Below, in pieces: positions 1 through 8,618 of a stretch of 64,000 bases of DNA. The notes below the pieces were generated by a model. It was not told the DNA's origin, did not search any database, and saw nothing but the letters and a program-made list of their open reading frames with translations. Positions within the stretch are counted from its first letter, which is position 1. Every line of letters begins with the position of its first letter. This stretch comes from Gemmatimonadota bacterium. GTDB lineage: Bacteria > Gemmatimonadota > Gemmatimonadetes > Gemmatimonadales > Gemmatimonadaceae. Made by a program: the position numbers and the translations under genes. Location: NCBI GenBank assembly GCA_028287305.1, contig JAQBPX010000037.1, positions 1-64,000 of the forward strand. Reading direction: 5' to 3'.

Positions 1-793
1 TGGCGTCATTGAACTTCATGTCGGCATCGGGGAAGGTGAGGTTCACGGCCTGTGCCTGCGGCACGGTGAGGTTGATGAAGCGCTGGCGCAGCTCGTCGTT
101 CGTCTTCCGCTTCACGCGCCACTTGAGAAGCTCGGCGGAGTTCGGCGAGAGCGCGACCGAGGGACCGAACATCATGATCGTCGGCCACCACCAGCGATTC
201 ACGGCGTCCTGCACCATCTGCTTCTGCGCCGGCGTGCCGTTCGCGAGCGTCGCGACGATCTCGTAGCCCTGGCGCTTGTGGAAGTTCTCTTCCTTGCAGA
301 CGCGAATCATCGCGCGCGCATAGGGGCCGTACGACGCCTTGGCGAGGATCGTCTGGTTGACGATCGCGGCGCCGTCCACGAACCAGCCGATTACGCCGAT
401 GTCCGCCCACGAGAGCGTGGGATAGTTGAAGATGCTCGAGTACTTCGCGGTGCCGTTGAGCAGCTGCTCCACGAGCGTCGCGCGGTCGACGCCGAGCGTC
501 TCGGTGCCGCAGTAGATGTAGAGGCCGTGGCCGGCCTCATCCTGGACCTTGGCGATCAGCGAGATCTTGCGACGCAGGCTGGGCGCGCGGGTGATCCAGT
601 TCCCCTCCGGCAGCATGCCCACGATCTCGGAGTGCGCGTGCTGCGACATCATCCGGATGAGCTGCTTGCGATAGCGCTCGGGCATCCAGTCCTTCGGCTC
701 GATGCTTTCTCCGTCCGCGATGCGCTGCTCGAAGCGGGCGATCGCCTCGGCGCTCTCGGGAGCGGTGTTCGACGTAGCCTGGGGGGAGGTCAT
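1..793 (-). CDS. paaA: Phenylacetyl-CoA 1,2-epoxidase subunit PaaA (3' end cut by window)
   Basis: PaaA is the catalytic di-iron subunit of the multicomponent monooxygenase that epoxidises the ring of phenylacetyl-CoA in aerobic phenylacetate breakdown. Reading leftward from an ATG at 793, the 264 codons present form an open frame that runs off the window edge. Visible family features are the N-terminal stretch with [12 protein letters not shown] and [16 protein letters not shown], and two iron-ligand segments of E-x-x-H type, QDEAGHG and KEENFHK. It continues through a tryptophan-rich [14 protein letters not shown] segment. Full PaaA proteins are about 310-330 residues, so only the C-terminal tail is missing. 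The other paa genes probably lie to the left, outside the window. The first 65 bp upstream are shared with a divergent enoyl-CoA hydratase gene. The family call is firm; the substrate follows from the family. Confidence 0.93.
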   Translation of the reverse strand, partial: MTSPQATSNTAPESAEAIARFEQRIADGESIEPKDWMPERYRKQLIRMMSQHAHSEIVGMLPEGNWITRAPSLRRKISLIAKVQDEAGHGLYIYCGTETLGVDRATLVEQLLNGTAKYSSIFNYPTLSWADIGVIGWFVDGAAIVNQTILAKASYGPYARAMIRVCKEENFHKRQGYEIVATLANGTPAQKQMVQDAVNRWWWPTIMMFGPSVALSPNSAELLKWRVKRKTNDELRQRFINLTVPQAQAVNLTFPDADMKFNDA

Positions 794-858
794 GGTGACT
801 GAAATGTAGGATCCGGCCGGGAATTGGACAATCTGACGCCGCCGCTATCTTACCCCGC

Positions 859-1644
859 ATGACCCAGTCCGATATCGACGCCGCGGGCGGCGTCTCGAGC
901 TCCGTGTCAGGCGGCATCGGCACCGTCCGCTTTCATCACCCGAAGGGCAATTCCCTGCCCGGCAACGTGCTCCAGGCGCTGGCGGCCGAGATCGCTGCGA
1001 TGGGGGAGAATCCCGCCGCCCACGTGATCGTGCTCCGCTCCGAGGGAACCGGCCCCTTCTGCGCCGGCGCGAGCTTCGTCGAGCTGAAGGCGATCCGGAA
1101 GGTCGAGCAGGGATCGCAGTTCTTCGGCGGCTTTGCGAAGGTGATCCTCGCCATGATCCGCGCGCCGAAATTCGTCCTGGTGCGCGTGCACGGGAAGGCG
1201 GCAGGCGGCGGAGTGGGACTCGTGTCTGCCTCCGACTACGCCTTCGCAGTGCGGACCGCGTCAGCGCGCCTCGCCGAGCTCGCACTCGGCATTGGCCCGT
1301 TCGTGATTGGACCCGTGGTGGACCGGCGCGTGGGTCACGCTGCATTCGCGGCGATGAGCGTGGACGCCGATTGGCGCGACGCCGATTGGGGAGAGCGTCA
1401 CGGGCTCTACTCGCGCGTGTTCGATGACGTGACGTCAATGGACGCCGCCCTCGATGCGCTCGCGACGACACTCGCCGCGAGCAACCCGGACGCGATGGTG
1501 CAGCTCAAGCGGGTGTTCTGGGACGGCACCGAGGGATGGGATGCGCTGCTCACTGATCGCGCGCGGATGTCCGGGACGTTGGTCCTGGGAGAGTACACTA
1601 GGAGCGCGATCGAATCGTTCAGCGCAAAACCCGCGACCGGGTAG
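859..1644 (+). CDS. Enoyl-CoA hydratase/isomerase family protein
   Basis: A 261-residue crotonase-fold protein. The oxyanion-hole segments CAGASF (around residue 74) and GKAAGGGVGL (around 113-122) are present. A glutamate sits in the ARLAELALGIGP segment, where the first catalytic glutamate of enoyl-CoA hydratase is expected. It probably hydrates or isomerises an acyl-CoA. Because it is divergent from paaA across a 65-bp gap, a role in the phenylacetate pathway, like PaaF/PaaG/PaaB-type crotonases, is reasonable but inferred. The N-terminus before the first beta strand is short and unremarkable. Its stop lies 89 bp from the end of the convergent permease gene. The exact reaction cannot be read from sequence alone. 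Confidence 0.85.
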   Translation: MTQSDIDAAGGVSSSVSGGIGTVRFHHPKGNSLPGNVLQALAAEIAAMGENPAAHVIVLRSEGTGPFCAGASFVELKAIRKVEQGSQFFGGFAKVILAMIRAPKFVLVRVHGKAAGGGVGLVSASDYAFAVRTASARLAELALGIGPFVIGPVVDRRVGHAAFAAMSVDADWRDADWGERHGLYSRVFDDVTSMDAALDALATTLAASNPDAMVQLKRVFWDGTEGWDALLTDRARMSGTLVLGEYTRSAIESFSAKPATG

Positions 1645-1733
1645 GACTTCGCGCGCAGACATTCCTTTCCGATCACGGATTCTCATCGCCGGAGGACACG
1701 CGCGCGATAACGGTGAATCACGCCAGCGGTCGA

Positions 1734-4205
1734 TCAGGCGCGCAGACTGAGAAGAAGGTGGTCCTCGCGAAGCTGACGACTGGGCACGATGGCTGCGACC
1801 AGCGCGATCACGACGACTGCACCGACTCCTGTGGCGTACGCAACCCATTGAAGCCGAGCCAGATCGAACACAAGTGCACGAAGGAGCACAGCCTCTACGA
1901 TTGCGAGCGGAGTCCCGATCAGGAGCGCGAGCCGCACAATTCTCCCGACACGCAGGGCAACCAGCCATCGCAGATCTCGTTCACATGCGCCAAAGGCAAT
2001 ACGAATAGCGAGTTCCCGCCGCTGTTGCTCCAGTGCGTAACGAACCGTGCCAACGACTCCCGTAAGCGCGAGCACGATAACCACGAGTGAACAAGCGCCA
2101 AGGAGTCGAGAGAATAAGCGCAGGAGAACGACAATCTCGTCGTCAACCTCGCTCAAAGGCCTCACCACTACTTCGCGCGCCTGGGGGACCTGTCCGCCAA
2201 CGAGAGATGCGGTTGATGCGACATATGCGCTCGCATCGCCGCGCGCACGTGCCAGCAAAGTGGGGGTTGCCCCTGCCGCCTGCCGCTCAGAGAGATAAAT
2301 ATCGGGGCCACGATCAACGAGAAGCCCGCGAGGCGAGGCCGTGGGAATCTGAATGTCAGAAACAACACCGATCACTTCAATTGGAGTACCTGCGCTTCCG
2401 AAACGCACACGCGCCCCGATGGCCGATCCACCTCGGATCATCTCCGCTAATCGCTGACTCACGACCGCTACCAACGGCGTGCTCGGCGAGTCGGATCCCG
2501 TGAAGCCTCTTCCTTGTACGATACGCAGGCCGAGCACGGCAAATATCGAATCCGAACTGACGTAGCGATGGCCTCGTGGCCAGAAGCGGAGTGGCAGTAT
2601 GACCTGATCCTTGTTTGCACCGACAATTTCATCGGCTACTCCACCGTGCAACGCGCTATCGATGAAGCGCCTGAAATCGGAGCGCGTTGCCACGGCGTTA
2701 TAGACTCCCTGACTCAACAGTCTATCCGCCAACAGATGGTCGGCGGCGGCTCGGCGATTGGATTCGTAGTTCGTGGAGTCAGCATAGCGCACGTCGATCG
2801 CGAGGATGCTGTTCGTATCCACCCCCCGCGTTTCGGCCGCCACCCTGCGGAAACTGACGTAGAAGAGCGCGCAACTCATGCAGAGCAGTAGGGACAGTAT
2901 CAACTGAAGCACCGCTGCGCGAATGCCTGCTCGCAGCGACCTGCTTGACGTTGACGCGCCGTCACCGCCCGCTCGAAGGAACGACATTAGGTCTCTGCTC
3001 GAGCTTACGCGCAGAGGAACGCTTCCCACTATTGCCAGTGTGACTATCGCCAGGAGGCTCGCAATCAGCATCACGCGCATATTTATCTCGAGCTTGAACC
3101 AGCGAGGCATAGCGTCAAGCGGAATAAGTCCGCCGATCGCGCGGAGACTCATGCTCGTAAGTAGGAGCGCGAGCAGGGCTGCGCAGCCGGCGAGCATTCC
3201 GGACTCGAGCAAAGCGGTGCAGGTAAGACGCCTGCGTGAGGCACCGAGCGCAACTCGCGTCGCCGTTTCTCGTCGGCGGGCCACAGCGCGCACCAGCAGG
3301 AGACATCCAGCGTTGCTACACGCCGTCAGGAGAACGCACAGCGAGGCACCGAAGAAGAACAGGAGTGCGGGCCCCCACGCCCTGGTGGGTCGGTCGAGCA
3401 TGTCGTTCCGGACGACTAAACGCCACGTCGCCAGCTTCGAGGCGTCCTCGCGGCGGATCTGCTCGGTCAACTGTTTTGCTTCGTCAGTCGCGGTGCCCCG
3501 TGACACCCCCGGGGCGAGCATGCCGACCACTGCGTACCATTGGGTACCTTCGACGGCGCTCAGATCCAACGGAATCCATGCATCACTTCGGTCGGCTTCC
3601 CCAAACGCGAAGAGGGGAGGCATGACACCCACGACCGTGTATATCCTGTCGGCGATATTCAGTGGAGCGCCAAGAACGTCTGTACCGTTGCTGCCAATTA
3701 TCGAAGCGAGATGGTGACTTACCAGAACCGCACTACGGTCAGCGTATTCGCTCGCCAGTAAGAGCCTACCCGTGCGCGGATTCGCATTGAGTAACCGAAA
3801 AAGGCCTGTATCGACTTGCGTCACCACGATTGACCGGCTGGTCCCGGGAGCCGTTGTTGCAATCGCTGGCACGTCGCGATAAATCGAAAGCCGCGAGAAT
3901 GCCCGCGTCCGGTGCCTGAGAATCTCGCCGACATCGTAGGAGACGGAACTGAACGCCGACCGACCCTGCGACATCTCCGAAACTGCCAGCGCCCTGTCCG
4001 CAGCGATATAGGGCATCGGTCGCAGCAGTGCTGCGTCGGCAAATGCATAGACGATGCAAACTGAAGCGATTCCAACAGCTAGCGTGGCGATGGTCACGGA
4101 GGACACAATTGGCGCTCGAACTAGCGATCGCGCCGCCGACCGAAAGCTAGCGATTCCAAGAGCGTTGTTGATCTGCGCCGCCACGCTACTAGTCATTAAT
4201 CGCAT
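1734..4205 (-). CDS. ADOP-family (MacB/FtsX-like, duplicated) ABC transporter permease
   Basis: An 823-residue membrane protein with two MacB-periplasmic-core/FtsX modules in tandem, the architecture of acidobacterial duplicated orphan permeases. An N-terminal helix (about residues 35-60) is followed by a periplasmic domain. A membrane block then carries the family signature ACSNAGCLLLVRAVARRRE and LGASRRRL (about 290-330). A second periplasmic domain and a C-terminal block ending in LALRA-type residues follow, with the equivalent RRELAIRIAFGA motif near residue 740. No ATPase gene is adjacent, which is usual for this family. The start is 4205, or 4196 at the second ATG; neither has a clear ribosome-binding site. 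A cysteine-rich small ORF lies 84 bp upstream on the same strand. Substrate unknown. Confidence 0.88.
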   Translation of the reverse strand: MRLMTSSVAAQINNALGIASFRSAARSLVRAPIVSSVTIATLAVGIASVCIVYAFADAALLRPMPYIAADRALAVSEMSQGRSAFSSVSYDVGEILRHRTRAFSRLSIYRDVPAIATTAPGTSRSIVVTQVDTGLFRLLNANPRTGRLLLASEYADRSAVLVSHHLASIIGSNGTDVLGAPLNIADRIYTVVGVMPPLFAFGEADRSDAWIPLDLSAVEGTQWYAVVGMLAPGVSRGTATDEAKQLTEQIRREDASKLATWRLVVRNDMLDRPTRAWGPALLFFFGASLCVLLTACSNAGCLLLVRAVARRRETATRVALGASRRRLTCTALLESGMLAGCAALLALLLTSMSLRAIGGLIPLDAMPRWFKLEINMRVMLIASLLAIVTLAIVGSVPLRVSSSRDLMSFLRAGGDGASTSSRSLRAGIRAAVLQLILSLLLCMSCALFYVSFRRVAAETRGVDTNSILAIDVRYADSTNYESNRRAAADHLLADRLLSQGVYNAVATRSDFRRFIDSALHGGVADEIVGANKDQVILPLRFWPRGHRYVSSDSIFAVLGLRIVQGRGFTGSDSPSTPLVAVVSQRLAEMIRGGSAIGARVRFGSAGTPIEVIGVVSDIQIPTASPRGLLVDRGPDIYLSERQAAGATPTLLARARGDASAYVASTASLVGGQVPQAREVVVRPLSEVDDEIVVLLRLFSRLLGACSLVVIVLALTGVVGTVRYALEQQRRELAIRIAFGACERDLRWLVALRVGRIVRLALLIGTPLAIVEAVLLRALVFDLARLQWVAYATGVGAVVVIALVAAIVPSRQLREDHLLLSLRA

Positions 4206-4289
4206 TCAGTCGAATGTCGCACTCACGGCGCCAGTGGAGTCCCGCGATGACGCACGTTTCGACGCACGCCATCGCAGGTTCGCACCAAT

Positions 4290-4607
4290 TCAGGTTGGAT
4301 CGGTACACGCGCCATCGCACGTGCTACCATGGAAGCAACCGCAGTTGTGCGTTATGTTGCACCCCCACACCAGACAGGAGCCCGACGTCGTGCAGGAGCA
4401 GTAAGCGGTAGTGCCACAGGAACAGGGACCGCCATAGCCCTGCGTAACCGCGAGCCCCAGGTAGCTAGCGAACTTGAGTCCCGTTTCCCCAGCGAGCTTG
4501 TAGGAGAGCTTTCCGACCGCCGCTTCGCCTCGCTCAAGGGCACTGCTACGGCTGGGAGCCTGCAATCGGTTGTACGCGACTGCCTGGGCCTGTCGCGCGA
4601 TTCTCAC
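4290..4607 (-). CDS. Small cysteine-rich peptide, possible modified-peptide precursor
   Basis: A 105-codon ORF read from a GTG at 4607. Residues 1-60 are cysteine-free and look helical, with RIARQAQAVAYNRLQ near the start and LKFASYLGLAVTQGYGG at the end. Residues 61-105 contain ten cysteines at 62, 64, 70, 72, 78, 83, 89, 91, 97 and 101. The spacing is strikingly regular: CxC-x5-CxC-x5-C-x4-C-x5-CxC-x5-C-x3-C. A Gly-Gly pair sits directly before the cysteine block, as at many leader/core junctions. The frame stays open about 14 codons upstream of the GTG, with no ATG, so the true start is uncertain. I do not recognise a family. It could be a ribosomal peptide precursor, a disulfide-rich secreted peptide or a metal binder. 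No modification enzyme is adjacent; an ADOP permease lies downstream. Confidence 0.5.
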   Translation of the reverse strand: MRIARQAQAVAYNRLQAPSRSSALERGEAAVGKLSYKLAGETGLKFASYLGLAVTQGYGGPCSCGTTAYCSCTTSGSCLVWGCNITHNCGCFHGSTCDGACTDPT

Positions 4608-4933
4608 GAGTGCGTGCAGCGAGTTTCGAGGGAGAGCAATGGAACTCTACGAGCTTGCGTGACCACGATTGGTGAGTGTGGAGACATCATTGCTAGTACT
4701 CGCGCGCTCCGCAATAGGCATGCAGAAGTTTGCCCTCACGTTGCGTCTCACGGCGAGAACACGTGATGCGCCTGCGCTAGTCGGGCCCATGCCCCTCATC
4801 CCAACACGAACTCAACAAAGTCCGTAAGAGGCTCGCCCTGCAGGCATCTGCATTCGCACGCTATCCTGCTCGCCCGAGACCAAGAGAGTCTGGCCACGCG
4901 AAGTCGCTTCGTGACGCGAGCTACCCGCGGCGA
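4608..4933. other. Intergenic stretch without a supported gene
   Basis: About 326 bp between the GTG of the cysteine-rich ORF and the end of the amino acid dehydrogenase gene. Base composition looks a little less GC-rich than the flanks. A 28-codon minus-strand reading frame (from an ATG pair near 4690) ends in a TGA overlapping the GTG at 4607. I see no homology in it, and it may be chance. No tRNA, clear terminator or repeat was recognised. The promoter for the leftward cysteine-rich ORF should lie here. Confidence 0.4.
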
Positions 4934-6085
4934 TTACCCGTATATCTCCCTGATCGCATCCTCGAATCGCACCTTCCCCTTCCGCTCGAGCACGCGGTCC
5001 ACGCCCCGGTCCCCCGCTTCGTCCAGCTTCTCGGCTGCGTCGAAGAGGGTGTGCACGTCGAAGGGCACACCCTCCGCGTGCGCGAGGTACTCCTCCACTG
5101 CCGTGAGGTAGCCCATCATCCCGCCAAGCTCCGTGGGCGAGTAGAGCTTGCCGGCTGCGCGAAGCGCTTCAGAGCCGACGGCGTCGTCGGGCATCACGAG
5201 GTTCTCGGATCCGCACACCACGTGTAGCCGCTCGTTGCGCGCAATGACGCCGACCGCGTGCGGATCGAGCGAGTTTCCCGCGGCATTGACGCAGACGGCA
5301 TCCATCGGCTGGCTGAGGAATTCGTCCTTCTGCTCCGGGGTCCACGTGCGAACTCCCAGCGCCTCGAGTTCTGCGCGACGTTCAGCGCGTGACTCGAGCG
5401 CGAGAATGGTCGCGCCACGCTCGCGCAGCCGCTCGACGAGATGCATCCCGATGTTGCCGCACCCCACCAGGCCGACCGTGGCTCGCGCGACGTCGAGTCC
5501 CGCGCCGCGCAGCATGCCCACCAGCAGGCGGAAGTTGCCCTCACCGGTCGGCTTCGACGTGTCGGCCACGACGCTTCCCGAGAACCGCGCATTGAGGTAC
5601 TCGAGCGAGCTGGCGGTTCCGTCATGCAGCATGCCGTGGCCGAGGTCCTGGCCGGTGGTGATGCAGATGCCGGCGCGCGCCTCGCAGTCCTTGAAGCTGG
5701 CGATCGCGAAGTCGAGGAGCGCCCTGTCGCGGGGCTGGCCGACGCGCGCATCGGGCGTCGGGTGCATCACGCACTTCCCCCCGACGATGCGCGAGATGTC
5801 ACGGCGCGCGAGTGGCCCACCGACGCCGATCAGGCGCGACCAGTAGACCTTCTCCTCCATTCCGTTCGCGAGCCCGATGGCTTCCTTGTCGCTGTCGAAG
5901 CCGGGCGACGACGTCCGCTCCTCCGGCGCGACGCGAAAGCCGCCGAGCGAAAGCTTGCCTGAGTTGGGCTGCGCGTGCGTGGCGATCGAGAGGCGCCAGG
6001 GGCCCTGCGGATCTTCATATCGGTACACCCAGACGCCGGCGTGGCCGGTGTCGTGGGGGGCAAGGACGATTGGCGCTATTTGCAT
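4934..6085 (-). CDS. Glu/Leu/Phe/Val-type amino acid dehydrogenase
   Basis: A 383-residue NAD(P)-dependent oxidative deaminase of the GLFV dehydrogenase family. The start at 6085 begins MQIAPIVLAP; upstream in-frame codons read through low-complexity spacer and are rejected. The N-terminal domain carries KLSLGGFRVAPEE and a lysine in GMEEKVYW. A second lysine lies in IVGGKCV, after an insertion of about 15 residues relative to leucine dehydrogenase. The Rossmann segment ATVGLVGCGNIGMHLVERL (about 210-230) binds the nucleotide. It lies downstream of hppD and hmgA on the same strand, 104 bp after hmgA. Phenylalanine or another aromatic amino acid is therefore the most likely substrate, with its 2-oxo acid feeding the same pathway. 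That specificity is inference; leucine or valine remain possible. Confidence 0.82.
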   Translation of the reverse strand: MQIAPIVLAPHDTGHAGVWVYRYEDPQGPWRLSIATHAQPNSGKLSLGGFRVAPEERTSSPGFDSDKEAIGLANGMEEKVYWSRLIGVGGPLARRDISRIVGGKCVMHPTPDARVGQPRDRALLDFAIASFKDCEARAGICITTGQDLGHGMLHDGTASSLEYLNARFSGSVVADTSKPTGEGNFRLLVGMLRGAGLDVARATVGLVGCGNIGMHLVERLRERGATILALESRAERRAELEALGVRTWTPEQKDEFLSQPMDAVCVNAAGNSLDPHAVGVIARNERLHVVCGSENLVMPDDAVGSEALRAAGKLYSPTELGGMMGYLTAVEEYLAHAEGVPFDVHTLFDAAEKLDEAGDRGVDRVLERKGKVRFEDAIREIYG

Positions 6086-6189
6086 CCGGGAAAAACTAAA
6101 CGGTGTGAGGGGTGCGGTGTGCGGTGTGCGGTGTGAGGAACTACAACGACACGGCAGTCCACAAACCGCAAACCCCAAACCGCAAACCG
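6086..6189. repeat. Simple-repeat spacer between hmgA and the amino acid dehydrogenase
   Basis: A 104-bp spacer holding two short tandem-like tracts. Around 6110-6135 the unit GTGCGGT(GT) recurs three to four times. Around 6163-6190 the unit AAACCGC/AAACCCC recurs on the opposite purine-pyrimidine strand, so parts of the two tracts are imperfect inverted partners. It does not look coding. It may fold in the transcript between two co-oriented genes or simply be slippage-generated sequence. Confidence 0.5.
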
Positions 6190-7374
6190 CTATCCTGTTT
6201 CCGGGCCCGAGATCGGCCCCTCGAGCCAGCTCTTGTGATAGTTCCCGTCCTCGATCTTGTGCGCCGCCTTCGCGACCTTGAGCGGACGGAAACTGTCCAT
6301 CATCACCGCGAGCTCCTTCGTCTCCTTCATCCCGATGCTCGCCTCATAGCGGCCCGGGTGCGGCCCGTGCGGGATGCCGTCAGGGTGATGCGTGATCGAG
6401 CCGAACTCGATCCCCTTCCGGCTCATGAACTCCTCGCTGCAGTAGTAGATCACCTCGTCCGAGTCCACGTTGCTGTGGTTGTACGGCGCGGGGATCGCGT
6501 TCTCGCCGAAGTCGAAGGGACGCGGGCAGAAGGAGCACACCACGAAGCCATCGCCCTGGAAGGTCTGGTGCACCGGCGGTGGCTGGTGATAGCGCCCGAC
6601 GATCGGCTCGAAGTCGTTGATGTTGAACGTCCAGGGATAGAAATATCCATCCCAGCCGACGACGTCGAATGGGTGATGATCGAGGATCATCTCGTTGAGC
6701 GCGTCGTACTGCTTCACCAGGATGCGGAAGTCACCCTTCTCGTCGTGCGTGTTCAGCTCCGATGGGCGCCCGATGTCGCGCTCCGAGTACGGTGCGCCCT
6801 CCAGCAGTTGCCCGAACTCGTTGCGGTAGCGCTTGGGCCACCGCACGTGTCCCTTGCTCTCCATCACGAGCAGCTTGTGGGGCACCGACAGGTCCATCTT
6901 CCAGCGATGCATGATCCCGCGGTGGATCACCACGTAATCGCCCTGCCGGTAGGGGAGGTCGCCGTAGCTCGTCTCGAGGATCCCCTTCCCTTTCGCGACG
7001 TACACCAGCTCGTCCGCCTGCGCGTTGCGATAGAAGTGCTCGTCCACCGCATCGGGCTCCACGTACAGCATGCCGATGTCGTTGTTGAAGAGCAGCGGCA
7101 CGCGGTCGAGCGTGGCGCTGCCACCGGGCTTCACGCGCGACGTGAGGAAGTGGCGGTGCATCAGCGTGGGATGGTCCTCCGCTTCCCACTTGAGGTCGCG
7201 AAAGCGCTTCGCCGACTTGATGCTCGTGGGCGGATGCACGTGATACAGCAGTGACGCCGTGCCCGTGAACCCCTCGTGCCCAACGAGCTCCTCGTTGTAG
7301 ATCCCGCCGTCGGGCTTCCGCATCACCGTGTGGCGCTTGCGCGGCACCTGGCCCATCTGCTGGTAGAACGGCAT
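6190..7374 (-). CDS. hmgA: Homogentisate 1,2-dioxygenase
   Basis: A 394-residue iron-dependent ring-cleaving dioxygenase that converts homogentisate to maleylacetoacetate. The start at 7374 begins MPFYQQMGQVPRKRH. Supporting segments are YVAKGKGILETSYGDLPYRQ in the cupin core, HHPFDVVGWDGYFYPWTFNI in the middle and the C-terminal metal region FGSITHHPDGIPHGPHPGRYE. The last supplies the His/Glu/His ligands of the family. It is shorter than the approximately 440-residue human-type enzyme but similar to the compact bacterial group. Its start is 14 bp downstream of the hppD stop, so the two are almost certainly co-transcribed. No maleylacetoacetate isomerase or fumarylacetoacetase gene is in the window. 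Confidence 0.93.
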   Translation of the reverse strand: MPFYQQMGQVPRKRHTVMRKPDGGIYNEELVGHEGFTGTASLLYHVHPPTSIKSAKRFRDLKWEAEDHPTLMHRHFLTSRVKPGGSATLDRVPLLFNNDIGMLYVEPDAVDEHFYRNAQADELVYVAKGKGILETSYGDLPYRQGDYVVIHRGIMHRWKMDLSVPHKLLVMESKGHVRWPKRYRNEFGQLLEGAPYSERDIGRPSELNTHDEKGDFRILVKQYDALNEMILDHHPFDVVGWDGYFYPWTFNINDFEPIVGRYHQPPPVHQTFQGDGFVVCSFCPRPFDFGENAIPAPYNHSNVDSDEVIYYCSEEFMSRKGIEFGSITHHPDGIPHGPHPGRYEASIGMKETKELAVMMDSFRPLKVAKAAHKIEDGNYHKSWLEGPISGPETG

Positions 7375-7388
7375 CGCGTAGGTCCGGT

Positions 7389-8516
7389 CTAGAGGTTGCC
7401 GCGCAGCGCCTGCTCGCGCTCGATCGCCTCGAACAGCGCCTTGAAGTTGCCCTTGCCGAAGCTCTTCGCGCCCTTCCGCTGGATGATCTCGAAGAAGAGC
7501 GTCGGGCGGTCCTGCACGGGCTTCGTGAAGATCTGCAGCAGGTAGCCGTCGGGGTCGCGGTCCACCAGGATGCCGAGCGCGGAGAGCTCCTCGATGGGCT
7601 CGTCGATCTTGCCCATGCGCCCCTGCAGCTCCTCGTAGTAGCTCGTGGGCACCGAGAGGAATTCCACCCCGCGATCGCGCAGGTCGGTCACGGTCTTGAG
7701 GATGTCGTTCGTCGCGATCGCGATGTGCTGCACGCCGGGGCCGCCGTACGCCTCGAGGTACTCGTCGATCTGCGACTTCTTCTTTCCCTTCGCGGGCTCG
7801 TTGATCGGCAGCTTGATGCGCTCGTTGCCATTCGACATCACCTTCGACATGAGCGAAGAATACTCCGTCGAGATGTCCTCGTCGTCGAAGCCGATCAGGT
7901 TCTTGAACCCCATGACGTCGGCGTAGAACTGGACCCACACGTTCATCTTGCCCAGCTCGACGTTGCCCACACAGTGGTCCACGTACTTGAGCCCGGACGG
8001 CGGCGCCGTGAAGTGCTCGTTGGTGCGCGCGCGGAACCCGGGCATGAACGCGCCGCGATAGTTCCTGCGCTCCACCAGCGAATGGATCGTGTCACCATAG
8101 GTGCGGATCGCGGCAATCACCACTTCCCCATCGGCATCGGTGAGCACTTCCGGCTCTCGCACGCTCTTCGCGCCGCGCTCCACCGCCTTCTGGTAGGCAT
8201 CGCGCGCGTCGTCCACCCAGAGCGCCAGGTCGCGCACGCCATCGCCGTGCTTCGAGACGTGCTCGAACACCTCGCCTTCGGGATTGATGGCGGTGGTGAA
8301 GACGAAGCGCAGCCGGTCCTGCACCAGCAGCCAGCTGGCCCGGTCGCGCACGCCCGTCTCCGGGCCGCGGTACGCCACCAGCTTGAAGCCGAAGGCGGCC
8401 TGGTAGTAGTGGGCCGCCTGCTTCGCGTTGCCCACGTAGAATTCGATGAAGTCGGTGCCGTTGATCGGGAAGATGTCCGTCACTTCCCCGGCGGTCTCGA
8501 GCGTCGCGGTAGCCAT
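7389..8516 (-). CDS. hppD: 4-Hydroxyphenylpyruvate dioxygenase
   Basis: A 375-residue two-domain vicinal-oxygen-chelate protein that converts 4-hydroxyphenylpyruvate to homogentisate. The three iron ligands of the C-terminal domain are visible: His in KYVDHCVGNV, His in GVQHIAIAT and Glu in LFFEIIQRKG near the C-terminus. I chose the ATG at 8516 (MATATLETAG) because GGAG lies 9 nt upstream. An in-frame ATG at 8531 would add five residues. It is the first gene of the leftward hppD-hmgA-dehydrogenase set and is divergent from the HipA_2 gene across about 100 bp, which should hold both promoters. The family call is firm. Confidence 0.95.
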   Translation of the reverse strand: MATATLETAGEVTDIFPINGTDFIEFYVGNAKQAAHYYQAAFGFKLVAYRGPETGVRDRASWLLVQDRLRFVFTTAINPEGEVFEHVSKHGDGVRDLALWVDDARDAYQKAVERGAKSVREPEVLTDADGEVVIAAIRTYGDTIHSLVERRNYRGAFMPGFRARTNEHFTAPPSGLKYVDHCVGNVELGKMNVWVQFYADVMGFKNLIGFDDEDISTEYSSLMSKVMSNGNERIKLPINEPAKGKKKSQIDEYLEAYGGPGVQHIAIATNDILKTVTDLRDRGVEFLSVPTSYYEELQGRMGKIDEPIEELSALGILVDRDPDGYLLQIFTKPVQDRPTLFFEIIQRKGAKSFGKGNFKALFEAIEREQALRGNL

Positions 8517-8618
8517 GCGTGCCGTCTCCATGTCGTGAGGCGTTCCCTGCGGATATTAACGCCGGGGAGCGCCTTCGCGCTTCCCCCTCAGCCACCCGGG
8601 GGCGAGATTCGTTCCGCC

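Noticed and set aside
537-923. Short minus-strand frames near the left edge
   Set aside because: They are off-frame shadows of paaA, which is open to the window edge and matches the family throughout.
7375-7938. N-terminal extension of homogentisate dioxygenase reading into hppD
   Set aside because: The extension is an alternative-frame read of hppD. The family N-terminus MPFYQQMG fits 7374, and the hppD frame is real.
7725-8618. Upstream extension of the HipA_2 gene through antisense hppD
   Set aside because: The residues before MVNQRNAAR are antisense to hppD. The ATG at 8619 gives the expected family N-terminus.
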